Positions 8,339 to 17,848 of a DNA stretch of 64,000 nt are shown here, one piece after another. Origin of the DNA: Saprolegnia diclina VS20 (lineage: Eukaryota > Oomycota > Saprolegniomycetes > Saprolegniales > Saprolegniaceae). The stretch is from the NCBI RefSeq assembly GCF_000281045.1, contig NW_008246081.1, positions 298,129 through 362,128 on the forward strand, written 5' to 3'. The notes under the pieces are model-generated. The model did not search any database. It saw only the letters and a list, made by a program, of their open reading frames with translations, and was not told where the DNA came from. How positions within the stretch are numbered: position 1 is the first letter of the stretch; each line of letters begins with the position of its first letter. The position numbers were made by a program, and so were the translations under genes.

Positions 8339-10442
8339 TTAGACGCCCGTGGTTGTGAACGGGTGCATCTCGACGTCGGAGAGCGTAAAACGCTCCTCTT
8401 CCTTCTCAACGAGGAGGTTGCGGACCAAGTGAGCGGCGTTCTCCGACATGGTGGCCGGGATCTCAACAGGGAGGATGACGTAGTCGACCTTCGACGGTGT
8501 CGGTGCGTTCGTGGCGTCGTAGCGGGGTGGGCCATGGCCGTCCATGAGCAACGTGTACAACACGATGCCGAGGCCCCAGAGATCCACCTAATCGACTGCA
8601 TGAGCAAATGAGCAACAAAAGTGACGCACGCACGGAAGTCCAGTGGGGCTTTCCTTCCAGTTTCTCAGGCGCGGAGTACAGGTTGCGGTTGTCGTTCGAG
8701 AGACGACCTCCTTTTGTGTTGCAGGCCGAGAACCCGAAGTCGGTAATTTTGACCACGTCCTATACAAGCAAAATATGAGAATGGAACAAATCAAACGCAG
8801 CCGGACGTTGTGGTCCAGAAGGATATTCTCCACACGGAGGTGGCGGTGGAGCACGCCCTTGCCGTGGATAGAGGTAAGCCCGCGCACGAGCTGGCGGATG
8901 ATGCTGGCCACGCGAAATGTCGAAAACGCGCCGTTGGACTGGAGCAGCGCGTTGAGGAGGTTGCCCTTGGCGCAGAGCTCTTGGACGATGTACACCCGGC
9001 CCTTGTGCGTGAACCAGTTGTATGCCGCCACGATGTGGGCGCACCGGATGCGGATTTGGGATTCACCCTCCCGGCGGAAGTTGATTGCTTGGCGCACGTC
9101 CTTGAGTGCGTCCAGCGGGATGGCCTTGACAGCCACGATAGTGTTGGACGGCACGTGCACCGCCGCGCGGACAACGCAGCTCTTGCCGCAGTCGAGATCC
9201 TTGACAAATCGAAAATCTTCAAACGTCGTGGTGCTCACGAGCGTACTGAAGCCGCTCGGCCAGTCCCCCGACACACGAGCGTTGGGCAAGTTGGGAAAAC
9301 CTACAATAGAGAAACATGTACACGGTCGCTACGCCAAAGCGCTGCGTACGGTCAAAGACGACGTCGGCAGGTGCCCCAAAAACCTCGTGGGCGCGCTCGC
9401 GCGAGAGCGTGCCTTGCTCGCGCACTTTGTTGTCCCAGGAAGCCGAGCCGTATGGGAAGACAGTGTCGTCGATCTAGCAGGATTCAAACGTTAATGTCGA
9501 AGGCAGCATCGACAAAAAGGATTGTACATCGTAGCAAGCTTCGTCATTGCTGCTCTCGCCCTCGATGCTTTCGCTATCAATGCTCTCGCTCTCGCTGCTC
9601 TCGTTGGCAACACTGTCATTGAGGCCCGCGACGACCTAGAACGAGCCCATGAAAATTTGTGAAAATGCACGCAGCGGTACCTCCAATGATCGCATGTGGG
9701 CCTCCCGCTCCAGAGCGTTCATGTCATCCGTGTCATAGCTGATGTTGAGCTTGCTCTAGTGGTTGCATTCGACAAGATGCAATGTGTTGAGTAAAAACAA
9801 CCTCGCCCTCGTCGTCCTTCAACGTCTCTTGAGCAGCCTCGGGCGCTGAGATCGCGACAGCCTCCTAAACGCATGATGCAGAAAGCGCTCGCATGCATCG
9901 CGCTCGTACCGCTCGAAGGTCTTCGTCTTGCGCGTTGATCTCGGGGAGAAACGGCGGGGCGCACTTGGACCCGACAGTGATCTACGAATCACATGATATA
10001 CATACATCTCACGGGTAGACCTACGAATCTATAATAATTCAAAATGGCCTCAACGCAGCTCTTCTTGTTGGGCTTGTAGCCCAGCTTGAGGCGCTTCGCG
10101 ACCGCCTTCAAGTCGGCCGCGTCGCATTGGTGCAAGGCGGCGCTGTCCATCGCCTGGTACGCCATGAACTCGGACTTCATGATGGTCGGGTCCTAACGAG
10201 GTACGTCAAAGACATGCATGCACAGGAAGGGGTCGTGTACGGAAGCGTCGGTCCGCGCGCGCTTCCCATCGCTTGGCGACGGCTTGGACTGCGGGGCGGC
10301 CCGCTTCTTGTCGTTCCCCTTCGGGTTGGGGCTGCTGTTCTCCTAGGATGCATCTCCATCGGACGTCGGTCGGGAAGGAAGCGCTTCCTACATCCATCAT
10401 GGCCACCGCGCCGTCCATCACGTCGGTCGTCTTGCTGCTCAT
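8339..10442 (-). CDS. Aurora-like protein kinase with HRD-to-HRH change (complete copy)
   Basis: Eleven exons: 10392-10442, 10241-10342, 10025-10192, 9910-9981, 9802-9864, 9681-9755, 9528-9635, 9350-9473, 8807-9300, 8634-8759 and 8339-8587, giving 543 residues. Introns are 43-54 nt, and all joins keep frame. Exon 8 (phase 1, donor GTACGC) joins exactly onto the kinase frame. The N-terminal 254 residues include a basic, probably nuclear-targeting stretch (PNPKGNDKKRAAPQSK), a short helical segment resembling a SAP fold (DLKAVAKRLKLGY) and a Ser/Glu-rich acidic stretch. The kinase domain starts at about 281. VAVK (Lys312), DFG (426-428), APE and DLWGLG are present. The Gly-loop is degenerate (LDCGKSCVV), and the catalytic HRD is His-Arg-His (406-408). 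The fold is closest to Aurora/PKA-type kinases. Loss of the catalytic Asp suggests a pseudokinase, though this is untested. Confidence 0.8.
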
Positions 10443-10786
10443 CGGTTCTTGGCGGCTTCTTATTTGAATGTCGAGTTCGAGCGGTCGTCGTTTCAGCCAA
10501 TCAGCGACCGACATTCGAGTTCTCGGCCCAAGGTATCTTTGGTCCATGAAGCCAATCAGGTGCAAGGTATCTTTTTCAGTGAGCCAATCCCCGCTCATAT
10601 AAAGTAGTGGGCTCTCTACATCCACTTGATTGTGCGAATTCAAATATAGAGGTTTTCAAGACCTCAATAACATACTAAATCAACGCTAAGTTTGATAACC
10701 AATACCTCATCTCAAAATGGTTGTGCAGATGTATGCATTGTAAGAGGTCATGGCCTCTTGCAGAGACTGCAACCAGTGAAATCATC
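10443..10786. promoter_or_regulatory. Divergent promoter with three CCAAT boxes
   Basis: Lies between the kinase start (10442, minus) and the F-box protein start (10787, plus). Three CCAAT boxes occur in the same orientation, at 10497-10501, 10552-10556 and 10584-10588, spaced 55 and 32 bp. They are followed by TATAAA at 10598-10603. The order and orientation fit promotion of the plus-strand gene; the boxes may serve both. Confidence 0.6.
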
Positions 10787-12700
10787 ATGCCCAAGACCAG
10801 CGCCAAGGCCGCGCTCGTCGCGGAGCTCGATGCGACGACGAGCCGGATCGCCCGGCAGTCGTACCAGAAGGAACCGCCCAGTTGGGACGACTTGGAGATG
10901 GGGCTGCGCCGAGCGGCTGCCATGGAGGCCGATGTGCGATGGATTCTGGCCAAGACGCAGTGGTGCCACCGCAGCGCCGTGCTTACAGGCGTCGCCGCCT
11001 TCGTAGCCGAGACGATCGTCGCGCTCGCAACGACTGCGTCGACTCACGAGCTCTATGCTGCGCTATGTAGCTCGCTCCTTGACCAGCTCACACGCCCCTG
11101 CTTCGAGTCATCTACCGAGCTCGCCCGCGCCTGCAAGTGGCGTAAGGTACCCCGGTACATGGACATGCAGTGCACAACGCGCTGGAAAGCGCTCTCGCCA
11201 GCGCTCACGAAGCTCGTAGTCGCGACGCCCGATCGCTTTGCCGCATGCCTCCGCGCGACAGACTTGCAGCCTCTCTTCAACGCCCATGCGCAGTGCGCGG
11301 TCGTCGTCATGAACGGGTTCTGCCAAGTGTACCACGGTCTTCTCGCGAACGCATCGTGCCCGAGCATGCTGTACGTGCTCGTGCGCGCCATCCTCTCGAT
11401 CAACTGGACGTCGACAAAGGAGGCTCCGTACCGAGACGACCTTCTCTGCCGCCTCTTTCGCTTCCTCCAAGAACTGCCCTTCAAGGCCGCGCCTCAGAGC
11501 CTCTTCGCAGGCCTCCAAGAAGCCATCGTCGAGAGCTTGGCCACGCCGCACGAAGGCGTCGTCCTCCTCACCAAGCTCACGTCGCTTCTCTCGGAAGACC
11601 TCATGCTCCGAATCCTTGGCGACTGCTACGACTTGACCATGGCCACCGCGTCGTTACAACCCGAAGCAGGGAATCCGTACCTGCGCTTCCTCATGGGCTT
11701 TTGTGCCCATACGACACTCGTGCCCACGCCGACGATCGTCGCGCTTCTCGGCAACCTCTTCTCACCCGACTCGGCCTGTGCGACGCACAAGCGGCTCGCA
11801 GCTGCCTATTACATTGCGTTGCACCGAAAGCTCGACTTGCGCCGCGAAGTCGAGCTCCAGCGCCTTCTTCTCGACGCTGGTGACGTGCACCAAGAGGTAC
11901 AGGGTTCGAAACTGGTGTTGCGTCTCATTTGCTGCCATTAGATTCCCGATGAGCTCACGTCGGCGTTTTTCATAACGTGCTTTCATCGTAGCCAGCGCGA
12001 CATTGATCTGTGGCTCGCGCAGCACGAGATTGGCGGCGGCGACTCTGCGCCGTGGGCGTCCATGATACCATTTGCGACGCTGCAGCTGCACCCGCGCGCG
12101 ATCCAGACCGCGCAGCTCGCCAACGAGATCCCGTGCGTGCTTGCTGGCCCGGCGTTTGAAGCCGAGGTAGCGTATAGTCGGGAGAAGCGGCGACGCACAG
12201 CGCGCGCTTCCGTCGAAGACTGCTTGGACCCGGACGTGCTGCTGCACATCTTTGGCTTTCTTTCGCCCAAGCGCATCGCTCGGCTTTCGCTCGTGTCGCG
12301 GGCGTTTCATCACGCGTCGAGTGACCCGAACCTGTGGCGGCGCCTGTACCAGGACCCAACGAGCTTCGTCTCGCCCGTGCTGTGTCTGCACGATGTTAGC
12401 TACGTCCACGACTACAAGGCGCTCTTTGCTGCGCGTTATCGGCACGAACGCAGCTACAAGCGGCAGCTCCGGTACCAGCACCCCGAGAAGAAAAAAGACC
12501 TCCAGTGCTGCAACGTCTGCGACTGCCTCACGATGACAACGACCGGCGTGCGCGCTCTCGCCCATGCCAAGGACCACCAAAAGAAGCCGATCGTCTGGCG
12601 GCCATGTCCGACCTGCGGCGAGCAGTTCCCGTCAAAGAACAAGCTGCTCTTGCACAAGCGAGCCCTGCACGGCAAGACACAGCCGCCAAACCAGTCGTAA
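10787..12700 (+). CDS. F-box protein with C-terminal C2H2-like zinc finger
   Basis: Two exons (10787-11896, 11942-12700) joined by a 45-nt phase-0 intron encode about 622 residues; an in-frame ATG at 10733 would add 18. The first two-thirds is a helical, all-alpha region without a motif I recognise. A clear F-box follows in exon 2, CLDPDVLLHIFGFLSPKRIA, continuing with LSLVSRAFHH and LWRRLYQDP. The C-terminus has a CCNVC-type cysteine pair and then a C2H2-like finger, CPTCGEQF...HKRALH. The F-box predicts binding to Skp1 within an SCF ubiquitin ligase, with the helical N-terminus perhaps recruiting substrate. I cannot name an orthologue. Confidence 0.8.
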
Positions 12701-12827
12701 TACAAAGAGATTGATTATTTGCTGGCAGCCTCGCGTGCAAGTGAAACGGAAGCCACGCCAAGATGGTCAAAATGGCGGGTCGGCGACACGAAGCGTTTCT
12801 GCGTCCCATTATAATCTCTCCCAGAGG

Positions 12828-13346
12828 ATGCCCGTGGGTCGCGTCATGGCTGGGAACGACAGCAGCCGGTCCTACATGAGTTCAAAGGAGGAGGACCCGC
12901 GCCACGAAGACTACTCGGAGGACGAAGAGCACCACCCAAAGTCCTCGTCCCGCGAGTCCAAGTCCCGCATTGGCATCCGATGCCTCGCGACTGCGGGCCC
13001 CCGCGTGAGCGTCCGTGACCAGATCGGCGAGCTCTTTGGCCGCTGCAACAAACACGACGACGTGCTCCGAGACATTGACGCGACGCAGCGCGCCGACAAG
13101 ACGCAGATTCTCGCCATGATCGAGCGCCTCGCCGAGCGCATGGACGCCGAAGTCGCGCTTGTCCGATCCGAGCACGAGAAGGCGCTCAAGGCCGCGCATG
13201 ACGAGATCGATCGGCTCAACAAGTGTCTCAACGTCCAGCGCGGCCAAGTCATGACGCTCGAAGAGCAGTGCCAATCACTGCATCGCCACGTTGTCCAAGT
13301 CGAAGAAGACGTCCAAGTGCTTGCCACCGAGGTCTTAGGAGAGTAA
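12828..13346 (+). CDS. Small coiled-coil protein
   Basis: A single-exon frame of 172 codons from the ATG at 12828; a second in-frame ATG follows at 12846. The N-terminus is acidic and Ser-rich (EEDPRHEDYSEDEEHH). The rest, from about residue 70, is heptad-patterned helix (IERLAERMDAEVALVRSEHE and following), so it probably dimerises. There is no signal peptide, membrane span or enzyme motif. A TATAAT-like stretch lies about 20 bp upstream. It lies 127 bp downstream of the F-box gene and converges with the mucolipin gene, leaving only 43 bp between the stops. Function unknown. Confidence 0.6.
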   Translation: MPVGRVMAGNDSSRSYMSSKEEDPRHEDYSEDEEHHPKSSSRESKSRIGIRCLATAGPRVSVRDQIGELFGRCNKHDDVLRDIDATQRADKTQILAMIERLAERMDAEVALVRSEHEKALKAAHDEIDRLNKCLNVQRGQVMTLEEQCQSLHRHVVQVEEDVQVLATEVLGE

Positions 13347-13389
13347 TGACCATAGTATAGTCCACGTAATTGCATACTGCGGCCGGTGT

Positions 13390-15505
13390 TCAATGGTCCT
13401 CGTCGGGCTCGTGTTCGAGTGCGCGGAGGAGAATGCGAAACGCGTCCGACGTCAGCCGCTGCTGCTGCGCGTTCGAGTCGCCGGCAAACTACAGTTTGAG
13501 GAGATTATATACACGATCAGTTGAGGAAAGAGGGGCGTACGAGGCCACTCGAGAGCACGTCAAGCGCTCGCTTGTACGACCGCGTCGCAAAATACGACTC
13601 TTCGACGATCGCGATAAAGATATTGAGCACAATGTAAATGAAGAGCGCGATGAACGAGTAGAGGTAGGCCTACTTCCGAGTGGCATGGACCGAGCGAAAG
13701 AGCAAAGGACGTACGGCGCCAAGGATCGGAAAGTCGAGCTTGAGCGCATCAAAGCTGTCGAGGATGATGTCGCCGTTCATGATCGAGAAGAGCGTGATGC
13801 AGGATTGCTACATCAAATTTTCGTGTCCAGATTCAAGCGAGACACGTCGCACCGCGAGGCCTCCAAAGCCGTCGACACGGTCGCCAAAGACGATCGACCC
13901 AAACACTGCGTAGCCGAAAAAGATGGGCGAGACGCCCGTCTACGCCGAAGACTACGAGAAAACTGGATTCGAGATCAAGACGAACCAGAAAGTAGAGCAC
14001 TTTGGGAATGCCCCAGCGCAGCGTGAGCACGATCGAGTAGAAATGCGGGTTGTGTTCGAGGTACCCGACGCACGTCGCACAGAGGAGTAGCGGGCCCTAC
14101 AACAAAAACGCTATCGCCTCGAAAGGAGAATAATGGACGGACAAGGGCCTGGACGGCGCGGTGGGGCTCACTCACGGGCACGTACGCGACAGCTTTTGAG
14201 ATGTTCCACACCGAGTTGAGACCCACGAGCACGATCGCGAGCGCGATAAAGATGTACCTATCGACAGTTTGTGCGTGATACCTCGAGTTGTAGGCGTACT
14301 GCGTCTTGAAGAACTGGAGCTTGATCGCCAAAGGAACCTCGTGCCAGCTCTGGAGCAAATGCCGACCGCGCGCTTCGTCAGACTCGACGTGCAACGCCTC
14401 GTGGGCGAAGCGCTTCGCCTTGGCAAACCTACGGCGTGATACAATCACAAGGGTCGGACGCTACAATCCCACATGTGGATCGAGCGCCGGAGGCTCTTGA
14501 TGCTCAGCACCAAGTAGACGACGCCAATGACCAGAATGACCACGTTGAGCCAGAGATACCGGTGTCGAATGGCTTTCCAGAGGCCTTCGGTCGAGCAGAT
14601 GCGCAAATGGCTTGGCTCGACAACGATGCTAGAAGAATCCGAATTGGCGAGTGACACATAGCTGCAAACTACCGAAGATGGCTTGCGTGCACCTTCTCGA
14701 TCGCGACGTGCACTTGCCAGTCAAAGCAGTCAAAGTAGAGCGGGCCGTAGTCCATGTCGCGTAAGCGCAGCGTATACGTCATGCGCTGCAGCGAGTAGAA
14801 GAAGGCGGCGAAGTCACTCAGGGACGTGAGGTTCGCGAGCGGCCCCATCGAGGTCGCGGTGATATTGTAGTTGCTCTCGACGACTTGGCCGCGAATCACT
14901 TTCCGCACCGCCAGCGCAATCGGCTCGGGCACCTTGGGTGTCTCGTAGTGGTACTCGTAGTTGGCGACCGAGAGCCCGCCGATGGCAAAGTACGCATCCC
15001 GGATGTTCTGCATCGCTGCTATCGTCCCGTTGATCGTGTACAGATTCTCGGTAAAGCTACACACAGAATATGCTCTTAGCGCTCAGCGAGTACTAGACGC
15101 ACCGGTATTCGTTGGGCTCGAGGAGCGTTGGGCCGCTCGGGAGGAAGAAGTAGACCCTACGACGCCCGTGAGAGTCCATGGGGCGCGGCGGATGCGCCGA
15201 CCAGTTGCGGTACGAAGCGCGGATGTAGGCCGAGTTTTGCGCGTCATAAACAAAGATCTAGGATGCGCGAGATGAGCATAAGCAACGTTGGTGCATCGTG
15301 CCTGCGTCATGGTGCAGAGCAGGAGAAGCATGTGGCAGGCGAGCTTCCATGGGAAGCGGCCATGGTAGCCCCATTTCTCCCATGGCGAGAGCAGGATGCG
15401 ATGCAATTGAGGCATCTGTCCGCGCGTCGGTGCGGCGTCGGCCCGCGGGCTCGTAGGCGACGGCGCCAGAAGCGGCTCGTCCATCCCGTCGCGAACGTCC
15501 AGCAT
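13390..15505 (-). CDS. Mucolipin (TRPML)-type cation channel
   Basis: Exons read from the start: 15302-15505, 15103-15257, about 14693-15056, 14473 to about 14660, 14300-14428, 14176-14257, 13986-14096, 13853-13939, 13715-13807, 13559-13669 and 13390-13488; roughly 540 residues. The N-terminus ends LLAPSP..., then WEKWGYHGRFPWKLACH leads into the first helix, as in mucolipins. A large luminal loop follows, with NYNITATS and a DCFDW block. Five further membrane helices follow. The pore is SCITLFSIMNGDIILDSF, matching the mucolipin NGD selectivity filter. Expected role: Ca2+/Fe2+ release from endolysosomes. Intron 1 (15258-15301) is GC-AG. The junction between exons 3 and 4 (14661-14693) cannot be put in frame with any GT-AG intron of normal size, so an indel or an odd intron lies there. 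The gene is 101 bp from the divergent NCBP3-like gene. Confidence 0.85.
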
Positions 15506-15606
15506 GCAGGCAAGATCTTGTTGAATATTTTGAAGTCCGATTATCCGGATGTGTGGGTGTTCCAGCCATTTGGTGTGTTCAGCGGTTCCGAGCACCTCGT
15601 ACGACG

Positions 15607-17343
15607 ATGGACGTGACCGACGACGACGTGAAGGCCAAAGTCGCCGACGACATGACGGTCGAAACTACCGAGGACGTGCAGGTTGAAGCTGCTGCGGTCG
15701 ACAGCAGCGACATGGAGGTCGATGAGGTCAAGGTCGACGAGCCCGTTGTGGAGGCCAGGCAGATGAACCTTCCGGACGTCGAGGTCTCGGCGCTCCTCGG
15801 GCGCGTGACCTCGTGGACCGACGTCAACATGCACTTGCAGCACGACACGGTGAATGCGTTCTCTCTCACGCTCCATGCACAGTGCCAGCAGGAGCTCCAG
15901 ATCCACACGCGCGTCCGTGTGAACGGTACCATCGATCTCTCGTACGAGTTTCTCTGCGGCGGCCAAGGCAACACGGAAGCGTCGATCCTCAAGCGGCGAG
16001 GCTCCAGCCGCGAGATCGAGGTCGCCTGTGTCTTTTGCGGCCGCATTTGCTCGGACACGCAGGCCGGCCAGTACTGGTTCAACATGACGCTGCACCGCAA
16101 GGCGGATGGCGACGCGTACTTTCAGCTCTCGTCCGGCATTGGCAGTGGCATCGGCGACAAGCTTGTCATCATCGGCCAAGACCTGCTTCCGAAGGACACG
16201 ACCCGCGTCGAAGTGGTCTCGGTCGGGGTCACGAGCGGTCGGTCGCCGGTCCGCGCCCGTGCGATCCAAGTCGCGGCCCATACCCAGACGCTGCTTTCGT
16301 CGGAAGTCGCGCTCTGCGTCATGTCGGACCCGTCGGGTACGGACCTCTTGACGCCCGAGCAGCGCGTGCAGTACGTCGCCGGCTGCGAAGGCGCCAAGAA
16401 GCGCGCCCAGCGCTTCAACAGCGAGTACAAGCAGCCGGACGTCAAGCAGTTCCTCGACTCGAAGATCGTGCGCATGATGCAGCGCAGCGGCGCTGTGACC
16501 GAGAAGGGCTTTTCGACCGGCTTTGACGTCATGAGCGCGGAAGAAGTCGCGAAGCGTGAGGCGCGCCGGAACCGCTTCAACGTCGCCGAGTACGCGATCG
16601 AGGGCGGCATCGCGCGCGAGATCTCGGAAGGTCTCACGGAAGACGAGCTCGCCAAGCGCAGCGAAGAGGCCGCGCGCCGGGCCGGTCGCGCCGCCAAGTT
16701 TGGCATCGAGACGCACAGCAACATGCAGCTCCACGCGGCGTCGCCCAAGGTGCTCGCGGAGCGCGTCGACATGAACACAGCGCTCGAGGCGCGGGACGAC
16801 GCGATCCACATGTACTCTCTCGACGACGCCTTTACGAGCGTCCGGACGCGCGATATTCTGGCCTATTTCACGGGCTACGGCCCGTCGTACGTCGAGTGGA
16901 TCAACGATAGCTCGTGCACGATCGTGTTTCACGACGCGTTCACGGTCTCCCGCGCGCTCCTCTCGCTGAGCGCCGATATTGCGCCCGAGCTGCTCCTCGA
17001 GGCCAAGCCCGTCAAGGACGTGGTGCAGAACCCCTTTGCCGCGCCTAGCGACGACATGAGCGCCGAGGATGGCGTCTCGGCCCACGCTGCCGGCTGGCGC
17101 GTCGGCGTGCCGATCAAGGCGTCGGATCACATGGACCGGCATTGGCGCCTCCTGCTTCGCCGCGCGACGATCAACGACTTCCCGCCCGAGAAGCCGTGGA
17201 AGCGCGACCAGTACCAGCGCGGCAGCCACCGCCGGGCGGGTGGGCGCCAGCAGCAGAGCAAGAAGCGCGGCCGAGACGACAACGACGACGACGAGAGCAT
17301 GGGCCAGAGTCGCCGCCGGTATACAAAGCGCATTCACTCGTAA
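15607..17343 (+). CDS. NCBP3-like RNA cap-binding protein
   Basis: Single exon, 578 residues, ATG at 15607. Residues about 405-450 (RTRDILAYFTGYGPSYVEW, INDSSCTIVFHD, then ALLSLS) match the divergent RRM of nuclear cap-binding subunit 3 (C17orf85/ELG). The middle contains KREARRNRF and RRAGRAAKFGI repeats of the kind seen in Tho1/SARNP-type mRNA-export proteins. The N-terminus is acidic; the C-terminus is Arg/Lys-rich and ends in a basic RGRDDNDDDE...RRR tail, probably nuclear. Likely role: nuclear mRNA cap binding and export. Its complement carries a 598-codon open frame, which I treat as a GC-rich shadow. Alternative: a separate RRM protein related to NCBP3 only through that domain. Confidence 0.75.
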   Translation: MDVTDDDVKAKVADDMTVETTEDVQVEAAAVDSSDMEVDEVKVDEPVVEARQMNLPDVEVSALLGRVTSWTDVNMHLQHDTVNAFSLTLHAQCQQELQIHTRVRVNGTIDLSYEFLCGGQGNTEASILKRRGSSREIEVACVFCGRICSDTQAGQYWFNMTLHRKADGDAYFQLSSGIGSGIGDKLVIIGQDLLPKDTTRVEVVSVGVTSGRSPVRARAIQVAAHTQTLLSSEVALCVMSDPSGTDLLTPEQRVQYVAGCEGAKKRAQRFNSEYKQPDVKQFLDSKIVRMMQRSGAVTEKGFSTGFDVMSAEEVAKREARRNRFNVAEYAIEGGIAREISEGLTEDELAKRSEEAARRAGRAAKFGIETHSNMQLHAASPKVLAERVDMNTALEARDDAIHMYSLDDAFTSVRTRDILAYFTGYGPSYVEWINDSSCTIVFHDAFTVSRALLSLSADIAPELLLEAKPVKDVVQNPFAAPSDDMSAEDGVSAHAAGWRVGVPIKASDHMDRHWRLLLRRATINDFPPEKPWKRDQYQRGSHRRAGGRQQQSKKRGRDDNDDDESMGQSRRRYTKRIHS

Positions 17344-17848
17344 ACGGCGAGAAGCGCGAGACCGATGCAGTCAAATCGTCGCCAACCTATACAGTCGCGC
17401 CACCTTATATAGTCGTGTTTTGCGGTATCACTACTAACGCCTGTCGATCGTCGCCTATGACGCTCTTAGTTGCAACGCTGCGTGGACGTTGCGCCATGCT
17501 GAGAGAGATACCAGCATGCGTTGCCCACCTGGCAACCAGGACGCTCGGTGTTCAGCTCGGAATCGCTCGCTTGTTGTAGCCAGCTAACACCCAAAACCTG
17601 CCGATACCTTGTCGCCATTTGACCTCGAGCGAGCATGCGGTGAGCACGAGTAGCGAGGTGCACGCATACGAGGCTACATGTCCTCGAGTGCAGGAGTAGT
17701 CACTGTGTCGATGTGTGTTTCTACTGCGCTCCCACCGCGTGATGTACAAGTAGCCCACGATGTCTCATTGAAACGAGTGACGCTTGCCGAGTCATTGGCA
17801 GAGCAACTTGAGGCGGTCGAGCTACGGGCAAACAGCGCGCTATTAAGG
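17344..17848. other. Intergenic spacer between convergent genes
   Basis: 505 bp between the NCBP3-like stop and the FANCL stop. The minus frames here (for example 17552-17758) are short and have no recognisable motif or splice pattern. I see no gene, RNA or clear repeat. Confidence 0.6.

Larger units (their letters stand above)
5166..9284. repeat. Direct tandem duplication, unit B
   Basis: Second unit, nearly identical to 638-4757, with the same order and orientation of dipeptidase, FYVE-C2 and kinase. Its left edge is hidden by the N gap. Its right edge lies inside exon 9 of the intact kinase gene, which continues uninterrupted to 10442, so unit B looks like the original locus and unit A the derived copy. 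Alternatively the two units are the two alleles of one locus joined by a scaffolder. Confidence 0.9.

Noticed and set aside
9219-9425. 68-codon minus frame MREQGTL... as its own small gene
   Set aside because: It is exon 8 of the kinase gene read through its donor site.
15541-17337. 598-codon minus-strand open frame
   Set aside because: Exact antisense of the NCBP3-like gene; Arg/Val/Ala/Asp-rich composition typical of GC-rich complements, no motif.
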